DNA from: Ampelomyces quisqualis
Lineage: Eukaryota > Ascomycota > Dothideomycetes > Pleosporales > Phaeosphaeriaceae
Direction: 5' to 3'
NCBI GenBank assembly: GCA_018398575.1
Contig: JAGTXZ010000019.1
Span: forward strand, 558,001-622,000
DNA: 64,000 nt
Within the stretch, counting starts at the first letter, position 1, and the number at the start of each line of letters is the position of its first letter. Shown one piece after another: positions 12,863-23,055 of the stretch. A program made the position numbers and the translations under genes. Below the pieces are notes generated by a model, which worked only from the letters and a program-made list of their open reading frames with translations, was not told the DNA's origin and ran no database searches.

Positions 12863-13481
12863 AGGGGAGGAGCATTGGGCGAGCGAGGGTTTTTGAGTGG
12901 GTTGTTTTCAAGAGAACCTGAAGAGATTGATATCGTGAATGGGTTATGGTGATTGGTGGTGTTGGGCCCGAGCATTTGGGATGAAAATGTGGATACGTTT
13001 GCCTGCGCGACTTCACGGACTACGATATTCAACTCTGCTGGCACGAAGGATACTTTCGGTTCCCCATACTCGTTCATCTGATCTGAGCACAAACGTTACA
13101 TGGTGCTGGTGAAGGAGACGGCGGTACTTCCGCATACTTCCACGGCCCCTGTCCCCACAATCAAGCTCAATCGCACCTGCTAACCAAGAATTAGCTTCTC
13201 GAATTTCTCTCCGAACAGAATCCCTCCAAAGCTGTTATCAGGACAGGCCTACACATCTGAGGCTCTCGCATCGAGCTAAACACCTCAGGCGTCCCATGGC
13301 TGTAGACAAAAGCAGCTATGCTTTGTGATCGCGGCATGTCTAGGCTACACCTGTGTATCAATGATGGTTGAGCTGACTTTGGCTTGAATTACTTGTTTGC
13401 TCTCCAGCCATGACTGTGGTACCGGTTTGATCGTACTGATACATGCTAGACCACACTGATAACATCTACACCTTCGCATAA
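12863..13481. other. Convergent intergenic region, nothing seen
   Basis: Lies between the 3' ends of the DUF4267 gene and the leftward hydrolase gene, so it should hold two 3' untranslated regions. Short reverse frames at 12757-13092 overlap the DUF4267 gene and show no domain. Confidence 0.5.
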
Positions 13482-14609
13482 CTACATCCTGCTCTTCAGC
13501 CACTCGCCCGCATGCTTCGCCGAATTAGTCGCCTCTTTGTGAAAGCCCATCACATCGCCTACCAGCAGGACGTCGTGCGGGACATTCTTCTCAATCATCA
13601 ACGTCACATCGTTCCCAGCCTTCTCCATGTTATCCGCCCATTCCTTGTCGTCGAAGAAGAGAATCTCGGCACCGCCGGTGTTGACCCATAGAGGGACTTC
13701 GGTCTTGAACATCATCATCTTGTGGTTGATGTACGGCTGTGATAGAGTAGATAGGCCCGGCAGACCTGCGTATGCGTTGGAGCCCCATTGCGTAAAGGGA
13801 GGAGAGAGATAGTCGGTGATGTAGTGGGGATTGTCGTGCACGTATGAACAGCTTGTGTCTGATGGGTCGACCCACGGGGACCAGAGGAGGCAAGCACCTG
13901 GGTTGGGAATGTCCAGGTCTGGGCCATATTCGCCGATGTACCTGAGTAAGGCTATGGCGAGATTCGCTCCGGCAGAGTCACCAGAAAGCGTGATATCTTT
14001 GGGCAAAATTTTGAGGTCATTGACGAGGTACAGATAAGTGGTCAAGCTGTCTTGAAGTCCCGCCGGGAAAGGATTCGACGTCTTTGATGCGGGAAGATTA
14101 GATAGACGGTACTGCGGGCATAGAGCATGCGTGAAACCGGCATGCTTGATTAGTCTCTTGACAAACGCACCGCTGCTTAGTGTCCGTCCATCCCCGGTCA
14201 CGAAAGCTCCGCCGTGGATGTGCAAGAGCAGTTTGATGTTGCTCTTGTTGCTTCCGCCAGTGAGTGCAACAGGGTACCACGTCGCGCCAATCTCCACGGG
14301 TCTGACATCTGGGTTGCTTCTTAGCGGTCCCTTGTACACGTTTTCTTGTGCGGCCTTGATGGTGACCCATCGTTCCTTCTCTTTACCGGGTGTGAGCGGA
14401 AGCACAGTAGCCATTTGTACGGTTGCAATGTGCTGCACGACAGAGTGAATGACTCGCACGACAAGTGCCTGGCGGAGACTCCATTCTGGATGCTGGCGCC
14501 CGTAGCCGGTGAGGTACTTGATGATGAAGATGGGAAGACGCGCAAGTTCGAGGACGAAAGCTGACACAGTGTAGATGCCTTTGAAAGGCTGTGAAGTGAC
14601 GAGCGGCAT
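13482..14609 (-). CDS. Alpha/beta hydrolase fold-3 esterase/lipase
   Basis: 375 residues from the ATG at 14607-14609. The frame is open further upstream to 14645, but that codon is TTG. It is a serine hydrolase of the hormone-sensitive-lipase-like group. The oxyanion motif LHIHGGAFVTGD, the nucleophile elbow LSGDSAGANLA (G-D-S-A-G) and a late histidine in NVPHDVLLVGD give the expected order Ser-Asp-His. An N-terminal hydrophobic stretch (VSAFVLELARLPIFIIKYL) suggests membrane association. The substrate cannot be told from sequence. Relatives hydrolyse short acyl esters or act on secondary metabolites, but no biosynthetic cluster surrounds it. A single exon fits well. Confidence 0.88.
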   Translation of the reverse strand: MPLVTSQPFKGIYTVSAFVLELARLPIFIIKYLTGYGRQHPEWSLRQALVVRVIHSVVQHIATVQMATVLPLTPGKEKERWVTIKAAQENVYKGPLRSNPDVRPVEIGATWYPVALTGGSNKSNIKLLLHIHGGAFVTGDGRTLSSGAFVKRLIKHAGFTHALCPQYRLSNLPASKTSNPFPAGLQDSLTTYLYLVNDLKILPKDITLSGDSAGANLAIALLRYIGEYGPDLDIPNPGACLLWSPWVDPSDTSCSYVHDNPHYITDYLSPPFTQWGSNAYAGLPGLSTLSQPYINHKMMMFKTEVPLWVNTGGAEILFFDDKEWADNMEKAGNDVTLMIEKNVPHDVLLVGDVMGFHKEATNSAKHAGEWLKSRM

Positions 14610-15297
14610 CGGAGGGTCTGCTGTTACAAACCTCGCATCGCACAAATTCAGTGGGACTGTGTAACAGGGTGACTGGATACCTGTCTTTTCGTGTCGACGA
14701 GGGGCGACATTTCAGAGCCGAGGCAATTCTATTGGGACTAGTTGCTGATCGCTGACCAACGAGTTCTACGACCAAACAACAGTCTCACAATTCATCGTCA
14801 CGGATATCTGCCCCAATTCTTTCACGGTTGGAAAACTTCAATCAGCCAAGCATTCATACGTCGAACAGATAAGCAGCGGCTCAATGTAGCGAGTTGCCAA
14901 AGATGTGGCTGTGCTGACATGCTTCACTCAGGCAAGCTTGGTACGAATGGCGTGGATCATGCACAATTGGCGGGCCAAACTTCTTTCAATGCTGGGTTTC
15001 GATTCAGATACTCGCTTGAGAATCTGTCGACAGAAGTCATGCATAGCAATCGTACATACCCGAATAGGAAGGTCAGAAGAAACTGCCAATGACAGCCGAG
15101 ACCCTAGGTCCGCGGAGGGGACCCCGACATGTCACATCCCCATACCCACATGATCCGACAATCGGTACAGCGGCCCAATTTACCCCAGGTTGTTAGGTCT
15201 GCACTCCACAACACCTCCTTTGTCGGTCCCCCTCGTGTCCTGTCTTCCACATCGTGCGCTGTCTCTCCACGCTTTTTCAGTGTCTTAACCAAACACC
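14610..15297. other. Divergent promoter region, hydrolase / F-box-like gene
   Basis: About 690 bp separate two outward-facing start codons, so the stretch should contain both promoters. No further frame or repeat was supported. Confidence 0.5.
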
Positions 15298-16107
15298 ATG
15301 GACCCCCGAGAAGCTTTCCCTTTCATGCAGTTGCCGGCCGAAATCCGCCTAATGATATACGAGTGTATTCCCGTGCAAGTCAAACAGCACGATTTCACTG
15401 CTGTCAGTGCATCTTCCGCAAATCCGCGATCTTTGACTGTCATCTCCAAGTCAATCCAGCTCTCCATTCTCCGAGTCTCCACGAAAGTACATGCCGAGGC
15501 CTCAGCCATCATCCAGAGAAAGCTAGACGACATTCTCCAGACTCCGCCACGATGGATCATCAATCTCTCCATCAACGTCAACATTCACAAGTGCGGCGGC
15601 CCTCTCTGGCACATGTCTCGCCACCTCGCCAAAGAAGCAGTCAAGGCGAAGAAGAGCCTAGGCACCGTGCCATATCTCGGTACTGGCATGGGTGCTTCGG
15701 GCGCCCGATACGCGCCCGAGAAAGATGCGCAGCACGCCAAGCTCGTGCAATTGACGGAGATGTGGTTTCGAAGCCTGGATCATCAACGGAGTGCGGCGGA
15801 TGGAACAGTAAATGCGGTCCCGTTCATCGAGGTCGCCCTGATAGCTCCTGAACATTGCCCACCCAGCGTCACGTCTCGGGCGCTCGGGCAGCTCGCTCGA
15901 ATATTGTTCGCAGAGCACGGTGGCTTTCGATTTGGGTTGCGCAAAGCAAGCCACATGTTCCCTGCACGTACAGATGACGTGCTGGCCCACGATACGAAAG
16001 CGTTGATGATGGGTCATGATCGAGGTGATAGCGTTCGCGCGGTGCAGGGCGTTGCGATTGAGGCTGAGGAGTTTGAGCGGCATTGGAGTAATGGAGAGTA
16101 TTACTGA
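15298..16107 (+). CDS. F-box-like (2EXR-type) hypothetical protein
   Basis: 269 residues in one exon from the ATG at 15298. The N-terminus FPFMQLPAEIRLMIYE is the signature of a large group of fungal proteins with a short F-box-like motif (L-P-x-E-I-R-x-x-I-Y). That motif is followed by a region, here about 40-90, holding residues such as LRVSTKVHAEASAI that usually sit after it. The family is expanded in Pezizomycotina. Individual members are poorly known; some may link substrates to SCF ubiquitin ligases. No other domain is visible. Confidence 0.75.
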   Translation: MDPREAFPFMQLPAEIRLMIYECIPVQVKQHDFTAVSASSANPRSLTVISKSIQLSILRVSTKVHAEASAIIQRKLDDILQTPPRWIINLSINVNIHKCGGPLWHMSRHLAKEAVKAKKSLGTVPYLGTGMGASGARYAPEKDAQHAKLVQLTEMWFRSLDHQRSAADGTVNAVPFIEVALIAPEHCPPSVTSRALGQLARILFAEHGGFRFGLRKASHMFPARTDDVLAHDTKALMMGHDRGDSVRAVQGVAIEAEEFERHWSNGEYY

Positions 16108-17568
16108 ATGTTGCTGCTTCTGGAGCAGCTGAAGTGGAATTCCAATAATGTCTTCGATTATAGTGAATCTCAGCTTTACCATCTCCCAGACGATTCCCGG
16201 ATGGTCCCGTGACCCGCGCGTTGTTAGCAAACTTTGGCACGTCTCAGCGAAGGAATGAGTCGCTCAAAATGATCTCCGAGCACATAACAACCTTGCGTGC
16301 TAGGGAGGACGGGAAGCACCAGCGCGAACAGAATGGGGTGTCGGCTTCTTTCCGAGGCCAGCCTTAGCTGTGGCAGATATGGTTTCGATGAGCGAGGTCG
16401 AAGGAGACGTAGTATGGTGGCCGGTCAGAGCTCGTTCATCTATCATGGCGTGGCATGTGGAGCTGTAGGAGTTCCTATGCTCCACAATGATGCGTAGTTT
16501 AACGTTTGTGCTTGGTTCTAGGAGTGAGGATAGCCAAGGTGGATGAGGAGTTTGTATGAGTGAGTAGAGACAAGGTTTAGGAGATAGTTGGAAATTCTAG
16601 TTCGAGGCAAGTGGAGGTTGAGGTACAAGGTCCCAATATGAAGTCCATTTGCCGAGAGAAGACGAGGGATTGAAGAGCTGACATGACACTCGAGAACGCA
16701 GATCGTATCTAGTTTGACTAAAAATGTTCGAAGAATCAGTCCGCTTTTGGTTGCCGGCAGAATAGAGTCGAGCCATTCCGGAAGATTTCCAGGCCTCGAT
16801 ACCAGACCGGAAGGATATCTCCTAGCGATGGGGCACTGAGGCTGGATCGAACGAAGTCAAGGTTCTCTTCGCGACATTGCTTTTGTATGGTCTTGTAGAC
16901 TTGATTTACATCCTACGGCACCATTTGCAAATGCTTCTTGGAGTTGCAACTGAGAGCTAAAGTTTCGATGCGGCTGTAGAATGTCTGACATAATAGGTCA
17001 CGCGCCTCAGTAAACAAGCAGTCGATTTGGGTTCATAACCGGCGTAGCACATCAATTGTATCGTTTTCGATCTACTTTGTGGCTTCGACTCGATGATTGA
17101 GAACATCATCCTCAAAATTCGGCGTATTCGTTTCTTGCCTGGCGAGCTCTATGGGACTGCGATAATCTACGCGACAATGAATGCAAACTCTATTTCGAGT
17201 GCACAGCAGAGTATTACATTCCACCTAGCTGACTTTGTTTTGGAATCGGATGATGTTTCGCATTACTAGTGCTGTTTGGGAGCCCGTTACCGGACCCTGT
17301 CGGATTGTCCTGCGTTTCCGACAGCGAACCGCTCTCTGAGGTGGGAGGCAGGGAATCTGGCGTTCTGTGAGACGGGTATTTGTTCGACGACAGGTTGGCG
17401 AGGTAGTAAACACGTGACGGGGCCTAGTCATAACAATGTTGTCAGCCCCTCACTCGAGCATTCGCTGGGAAGTCGAAGTTGAAAAGGTAGAAAAATCCAG
17501 CTGTAGCAAGAGGGTAATGACACCATATATACAGTCCATAAGTGTGAGAATGTGGGACTGTTGATGGA
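16108..17568. other. Gene-poor stretch of 1.46 kb
   Basis: Only short frames occur, all under 70 codons, with no motif. The flanking genes converge here. No repeat or RNA gene was recognised. It could hold an unrecognised multi-exon or noncoding gene. Confidence 0.4.
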
Positions 17569-18479
17569 TCATCTAGGCTCTTCGCGTGTTTCCGTATTTG
17601 ATGCAACGACTTCGTAGATGCTCAATTCGTACCTTGTGTAAGCATGATTGCGTTCCTTCATCTTCTGCTTCATGCACAACTCTGAATATGCAAGGTCTTT
17701 CACCTCGAAACTCCCGCCGGCGCAGTGCCTTAACTTCTGCTCCGGCGAAAAGTCCCCCGGTATTGGCGTGAGCTCGTCCGCCAGCTCTATGTAACCCGTG
17801 GAGGTGATTACAGTCAGATCTAAATCGGCTGCCTCGAGAGCGTTACTTAACGCAAGCAGACTTCTTGGTGGAGACTTTGGCAATGATATGGGCGGTGACT
17901 GGAAGCGAACATGCCTCTTTGCCCTTCCTTCTCCGCCTTTCCTCTGGTAACTTCTTGCTGTCTCTTTCCTGTTTCTACCTCCGCCATACGTAAAGGCGTC
18001 TCCGTATCAATCGTCAAGGCACCAGCCATACCACTGCTTCCTTCCAGGGACGCGCGCTTCCGCTTCTTCCGGCTTGGTGGCGATGGGAAAGTATCCAACC
18101 TCGGTATGGACGACTCGTACCCATCTTTTCTTCGGTCTACGGACGTTGCCCTATTCAAGAAAATTCGTCGCTTGTACACCGTTTCGACGTCCTGGGTGCA
18201 GAGGTCTGGGTCACTCTCTGAGTCTCTTCCTAAACGCAGATGCCAGACTTGTAGTAATTCACGTACAACTGCAGTGTGATCATGTTGTGTAGCCAACGAG
18301 AGCTGTGCGAGATGGGCCAGGAGATCTGGCGGCCACGATTGGGCTCCTCCGCCGGGTCTAATGAGCTGTGGAAGGCAGTACCTCGCAGACTCAAGGCCCC
18401 ACTTAATACAAATGGCTTCTGAGTGGCCGGAGACTGGTTCTATGTATTGCTCGGGCGTTCGTGGATGGTGGTTCGTCAT
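17569..18479 (-). CDS. Hypothetical protein, two exons likely
   Basis: Not recognised. Exon 1 starts at the ATG at 18477-18479 (MTNHHPRTPEQYIEPVSG) and stays open to about 17847. A second open frame runs from about 17895 down to 17569 and contains SPPRSLLALSNALEAADLD. A GT-AG intron joining ...RMAE to SPPISLPKSP keeps frame, with its acceptor at ...cttccag; this is inferred. The protein carries a basic nuclear-localisation-like run (SRKKRKRA). The C-terminal part is more ordered (DLTVITSTGYIELADELTP). Two overlapping frames without a splice would instead mean a frameshift. Confidence 0.5.
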
Positions 18480-18988
18480 GATCGTATATATAGTTGTGCT
18501 GTGCTAGCTGGGAGATCGGATGGCAGTACGGCATCGTGAGCCTCTAGAGGTGGAGGCTTTGTTCTGGGGTTGTGATACAGCTTTCAACGCCTCCTGAAAC
18601 TTCGAGGAGCAGTGGTTGGCTCGGTGCTCGTGTTGTGGGTGAAGGTCATATGGTATTGCAGTGGTAACGTCGTAGATGCACCAGGTCTGTCAGATTTTTC
18701 GCCATGTGAGGGTTCCTGCTCCAGGCATGGTGAGCTGCGAGGTCTGTATAGGATGTGACTCTGCCAAGTTGTTTGTTGTTTTTTGTCAAGTACTTTTGGG
18801 TACTTTGAGCGATGGACACGTGCTCGGCCAGACTTGCTGTGACGTCATTGTGCTCTCAGCATTCGCAATGACAGCTTCAACACTGTTCATCTCTCGTCAG
18901 ACAGCCGTCCGGTACACCTACGTACTCGATTGAGCTCTACCATTCCCGCCGGTCCGAATAACATCAACAAACCCAACTACCACATACC
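18480..18988. other. Divergent promoter region
   Basis: About 500 bp between the outward-facing hypothetical gene and the small mitochondrial-type gene. Only a short forward frame (18676-18933) without recognisable content is present. Confidence 0.45.
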
Positions 18989-19399
18989 ATGTTCTGCTTC
19001 CAACCCACTCGCGCCATGCAGCGCCTCACGCGCACCACCCGCCCTTCGTCCTTGACGTGCCGCTTCCTCAGCACGACACCCACCCGCTTTGCGCAAAAAG
19101 ATGCCCAAGACAAAGATTCGCTGGTCCCCCGGTCAACCGAGTACTCGAAATCCGGATCCGACGACGCAGCCGCAAGCTCCGACGCCGCGTTTAACCCCAA
19201 CAAGACGAGCCCCGAGAGCGCAGAAGCGACGTCTGAGAAAGAGGCAGGAGGCCAGGACAGCACGCTGAATGCTAGTCCGGCAAACAAGGAGATCAGTGAG
19301 GCAAATAGCGCTGGTGTGGGTGGCAATGGAGGAGCGCCGCGAAAGAAGGGCAGCGGGGGCGGAAGTGCACCGAAGGCCGGGGGCGGGAAGAGTGGTTGA
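18989..19399 (+). CDS. Small mitochondrial-type protein
   Basis: 136 residues, single exon, ATG at 18989, with a second possible start nine codons on (MQRLTRTTRPSS). The N-terminus is rich in R, S and T, lacks acidic residues and contains CRFLSTTPTRFAQ, a typical mitochondrial presequence with a processing-like site. The mature part is hydrophilic and disordered: a conserved-looking block LVPRSTEYSKSGSDD and NPNKTSPESAE, then a Gly/Lys/Ser-rich tail. Similar small proteins occur widely in filamentous ascomycetes without a known function. Mitochondrial location is inferred from the leader. Its 3' end faces that of the FMP52-like gene 143 bp away. Confidence 0.7.
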   Translation: MFCFQPTRAMQRLTRTTRPSSLTCRFLSTTPTRFAQKDAQDKDSLVPRSTEYSKSGSDDAAASSDAAFNPNKTSPESAEATSEKEAGGQDSTLNASPANKEISEANSAGVGGNGGAPRKKGSGGGSAPKAGGGKSG

Positions 19400-19542
19400 A
19401 GCACACAGGCTTCGAGGGAGTACAAGGAGCATGTCTAGCATCAATGCATCGTGCGAGACCCCCTTCACGCGTTCACCAGGTTGCCACTTTGCAGTGATGG
19501 CATCGAGCAGCATGCCGCAGCATCATCATCCCAGCACCACCT

Positions 19543-20289
19543 CTACAGCTCCGACCCCAACCTCACAACGTCCGCCTGCGCAAGCTCCCAAACACCCTCC
19601 TGCCTCTTCCCCTGCACACACTGCACGCCCGCATGAACCGCCGCCTTCGCAATCAACTCTCCATCCTGCGCCCACGCATTCTTCAACGCAGGACTCACGC
19701 TTCCCGAGACCTTGGCCACCCACCTCAACGCCGCCTCGGACGCGCCCGACGGCCGACTCGTCCTCTCGCCCGCAATGAACCCCGGCCGCAAGAACACGGT
19801 ATACTTGAACCCCAGCGCGCGAATCGAGTCTTCCAGCTCCCCCTTCATCTTCATGTAAGCAAACATGCTCTTTGAATCCGCGCCCGCAGAGCTAATCAAG
19901 ACATAGGTTTCCACGCCTGCTGTTTTCGCGGCTTTGGCGAGGTCGAGGTTGAGGTCGTAGTCGATGAGGCGTTGGTTGTCGAAGCCGCCGGCGTCGGCGC
20001 GCGTGGTCGCGAGTCCCGAGAAGAGCATCTTCGGCGCGGCTTCGCGGCTGGGGAAGAGTGTAGGCCATTGCGAGGGCGTGGAGGAGGTGAGGGGGTGCAG
20101 TTTGGTGGAACCGGCAGGGTTGGGGAGGTCGCGGCGGGAGTAGGCGTAGACGGCGCTGAAGGAGGGGTTTGCGAGGAGGTGTGCGAGGATGGAAGAGCCC
20201 TGGCATGTGGTTAGCATGGCTGCATGCCATGGTAATGAGCCTGGACGTACGACATGCCCGGTGCTGCCTGCGAGTGTTGCTACCGCCAT
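19543..20289 (-). CDS. FMP52: FMP52-like NAD(P)-binding protein
   Basis: Proposed exons 20251-20289 and 19543-20199 on the complement. A 51-nt intron (GTACGT...GCTAACC...CAG) joins MAVATLAGSTGHV to GSSILAHLLANPSF and restores a Rossmann GxTGxVGS motif. The product is 231 residues, the usual FMP52 size. It also has YVLISSAGADSKSMFAYMKM, resembling the short-chain-dehydrogenase-like active-site region with Y-x3-K, and RPGFIAGERTSR. Yeast Fmp52 is a mitochondrial outer-membrane protein of unknown enzymatic role. Without the intron the frame stays open but inserts about 17 residues into the cofactor loop, so the spliced form is preferred. Confidence 0.85.
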   Translation of the reverse strand: MAVATLAGSTGHVVRPGSLPWHAAMLTTCQGSSILAHLLANPSFSAVYAYSRRDLPNPAGSTKLHPLTSSTPSQWPTLFPSREAAPKMLFSGLATTRADAGGFDNQRLIDYDLNLDLAKAAKTAGVETYVLISSAGADSKSMFAYMKMKGELEDSIRALGFKYTVFLRPGFIAGERTSRPSGASEAALRWVAKVSGSVSPALKNAWAQDGELIAKAAVHAGVQCVQGKRQEGVWELAQADVVRLGSEL

Positions 20290-20654
20290 TGTTGGGTGTC
20301 TGCGAAAGAATACGCAGTGTGGGATTAGATAGATGTTAGTGCTGTGAAGGTGAGTTTGTGGATTCTTTATGCGATCTATGTTTGATCGTCAAGAGCTGAC
20401 GCCGGGATTTCTCGTCCGTTGCTGGCGACGCTATCGACAGAACAGCGATCTACCTTGCTGTCACAGCTGTGGGCATTAACAACGGCGGAGGGTCGCAGTT
20501 ATCGTACAGAGGTACCACTCTGGCTCAAACGAGAGTTGCGCTCACGCGTGTGTCATGTGAAGAGGGTTCAAGGGTTGCTTCCTGGCGTTGGTCCAATCAG
20601 AAAACCCGCATTTAATGCTCTGGTTAGCTTTTCCTCGAAAGCCAATCATGCCTC
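20290..20654. other. Intergenic, nothing seen
   Basis: About 365 bp between the start of the FMP52-like gene and the stop of the phosphoglycerate dehydrogenase gene, both leftward. It should contain the promoter of the former and the 3' untranslated region of the latter. A forward frame (20419-20973) runs into the dehydrogenase gene and is its shadow. Confidence 0.5.
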
Positions 20655-22515
20655 TCAAAAGTTGACCACACTAGCCTCCAGCACGCCCTCGGGCCCAATC
20701 AGTGCTCTCTGTACGTCTTCGCTAACGGGCTTATCAACGCCTAGAATCATCAGCGCCTCGTTAGTACCCCCTTTACCCTCGCCGTTCTGCCTCTCCTCAA
20801 TCTCCTCATCTAGGGGTGCTACGTTCATGAATGAAATGTTTACGCCTGCTTTGCCAAGCAGGTTACCCACAAACCCAATCTTCCCGACTGAGTCAAAATT
20901 GCGGCAAACGAGCAAAGTGCCGCGCGGCACAAATTCGCCTTTGAAGCGATCGAGACGGCTGATGAAGGGTTGATTGCCGGACACGAAACCCTGGATGATC
21001 TGGTCTTCGTTTCCTTGCGGCTTCAGACTGCGTGTTGCTGAGGGAGAGTTTGCGCGAGAATCGGAAGTGCGAGCGTGGGACGTTGCGCGGGTGGGGCGGG
21101 CGCGCAGAGTTATGAATGATGAGTAGGGCTTGTCTTCCACGTTTTCTCGAGAGCGTTGCTCGTTGATCAGAATACCGCGTTCTTTTGCAAGGATCTCGGC
21201 GTTTACGATGTTAATGTTGAGACCGTCTGATGATGTGATGGGCGTGAGGAGGCCCTTCACGAGGGCTGCAAAGAGTGGCTTCGTTGTGTTGATGCTGGCA
21301 AGCTTGCCTTCATAGACGATATCAAACGTCTGGCGAAAGGAATCGTGCCCGGTTGAAGAGTAGTGCTGCGTGTATAGCGAGCCCATCTTCTCTACCAAGC
21401 TGACGAAGGGCTGTAGCGTGCGGTATTCTTCAGGCAGAATGATTGGCGCATTCACAGCTGAGCGTGGCAGTTCACCCGAGAGAATAGAAACTACCTGTTC
21501 ACAGACGTCAATCGAAACGTTTTCCTGGGCTTCCGTCGTTGACGCGCCCAGATGTGGTGTTGCAACCACTTTCGGATGAGCAATAAGGCGACTTGCTGAT
21601 GAATCCGGCTGCGGCGGTTCCGAAGTGAAGACGTCGATGCCAGCTCCTGCGATCGTGCCTGCATCTAGTGCTTCTACTAGTGCGTCTTCATCAATCATTC
21701 CACCTCTTGCAACGTTGAGTATTCTGGCGGTCGGCTTCATTGTCTTGAGCTCTGCCTTGCCGATCATGCCCTTGGTGGAAGCAATAAGAGGGGTGTGTAG
21801 GGTTAAGAAGTCGGCTTCTTTCAGCAGTTCTGCGAGGCTGGGGCGGAGTGTGACTGAAGCGGCGGCAGCCAGGTTTGGGTTGGCGTAAGGATCGTATGCT
21901 ATCAATCGCATGCCTAGACCATTCGCGATATGAGCGACTGTCAAACCGACTGTACAAAGGTTAGTTGGAGTCACCACAGGCTGGTATGCTGGTACCTTTT
22001 CCCAGGCCTACAATCGCCAGCGTCTTGCCCTTCACTTCAACACCAACAAGCCGACTTCGTTCCCATTTCCCGGCCTTCATACTTTGTGCTGCGTCTCCCA
22101 CATTGCGCGCAACAGCCATTAGCACTGGTCTGTGTCAGTAATGGGGAGTTTTTTGTTGCGTTGGGAACCCACGAGCGATGGTATGCTCAGCAGCAGCGTT
22201 GATATTTCCAGAAGGCGAATTCACCACAATGATCCCATGGGTCGTTGCGGTTCCAACTTGGATATTGTCAATACCCACGCCAGCACGGGCAACGACCTTC
22301 ATTTTCTTGGCCGCATGTAGCAGATCTGCAGTTACTTGGGTCTCTGAACGAACAATAAGAGCTTCATAGTCGCCAATGATGTTCTTCAGTTCTTCCGGGC
22401 TGAGTCCCTTCTTCTCGTCCACCTCAAATCGACCTTTGAGCAGAGCGAGTCCATCCGGCGAAACTTTCTCCGAAATGAGGATCTTTGGCTTGCTGGTTTG
22501 CATGAGGATAGCCAT
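20655..22515 (-). CDS. D-3-phosphoglycerate dehydrogenase, long form
   Basis: Catalyses the first step of serine synthesis, NAD-dependent oxidation of 3-phosphoglycerate, in the cytosol. Exons on the complement: 22173-22515, 21996-22124 and 20655-21949; both introns are GT-AG and in phase, giving 588 residues. Visible features: the substrate-side loop RAGVGIDNI, the cofactor motif GLGKVG, the catalytic-type stretches NVARGGMIDEDAL and PHLGASTTEAQ, an intervening domain, and a C-terminal ACT domain (GFVGNLLGKAGVNISFMNV). This is the long form with an allosteric intervening domain. A Ser/Arg/Thr-rich insert (about 21020-21100) sits between the last two domains. The start at 22515 (MAILMQTSKPKILIS) is chosen over upstream non-ATG extensions. 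Confidence 0.93.
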
Positions 22516-23055
22516 TCTGAAGTGATGTGAGTGTCCAAAGGAACGGTAGCCTCCAGAGAGAATATAAGCAGAGTACAATTCAATGGTAGCGTGCTCGGCC
22601 TTATTCGTACTGCAAACCAACACAGTCCGCTATCGGCATGCCGCTTGTGAAAGAAATCAGCTGGACCCTTCTAGGTATTGATGATGGTCGGGCCATACTC
22701 CTTCGGGACTGTACCCCACCCCTGTAACCCCACGTATTGCGCCACTACTGTATGTTGATCCACGTGCATGCGCTGGTCGTACTTGGGGATTCTCAATATC
22801 GTACGGACGAGAAGATGTAAAGGTCAGCTTAGGGTGCGGAGACCAGGTTACGAGAGGTGCTCCAACAGGCGAAGTCATAATGAAAAGTGTTTGATTATAT
22901 GGAGTTAGCCAGCTAGACTCGGAACCAGCGCTCCTACGAAGCCAGAACCATATGATTGACGTGGGTGTCTGAGTCTAGGGTGCTGCGTGCTGATTGGAGG
23001 CAATGTTGGTGGGATATTCTCCGCACGCGGGTGCTACACTGCTACTGTCGCCAAT
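22516..23055. other. Intergenic, promoter of the dehydrogenase gene
   Basis: About 540 bp upstream of the dehydrogenase start and beyond the glyoxalase stop, both leftward. No convincing frame was seen. Confidence 0.5.
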
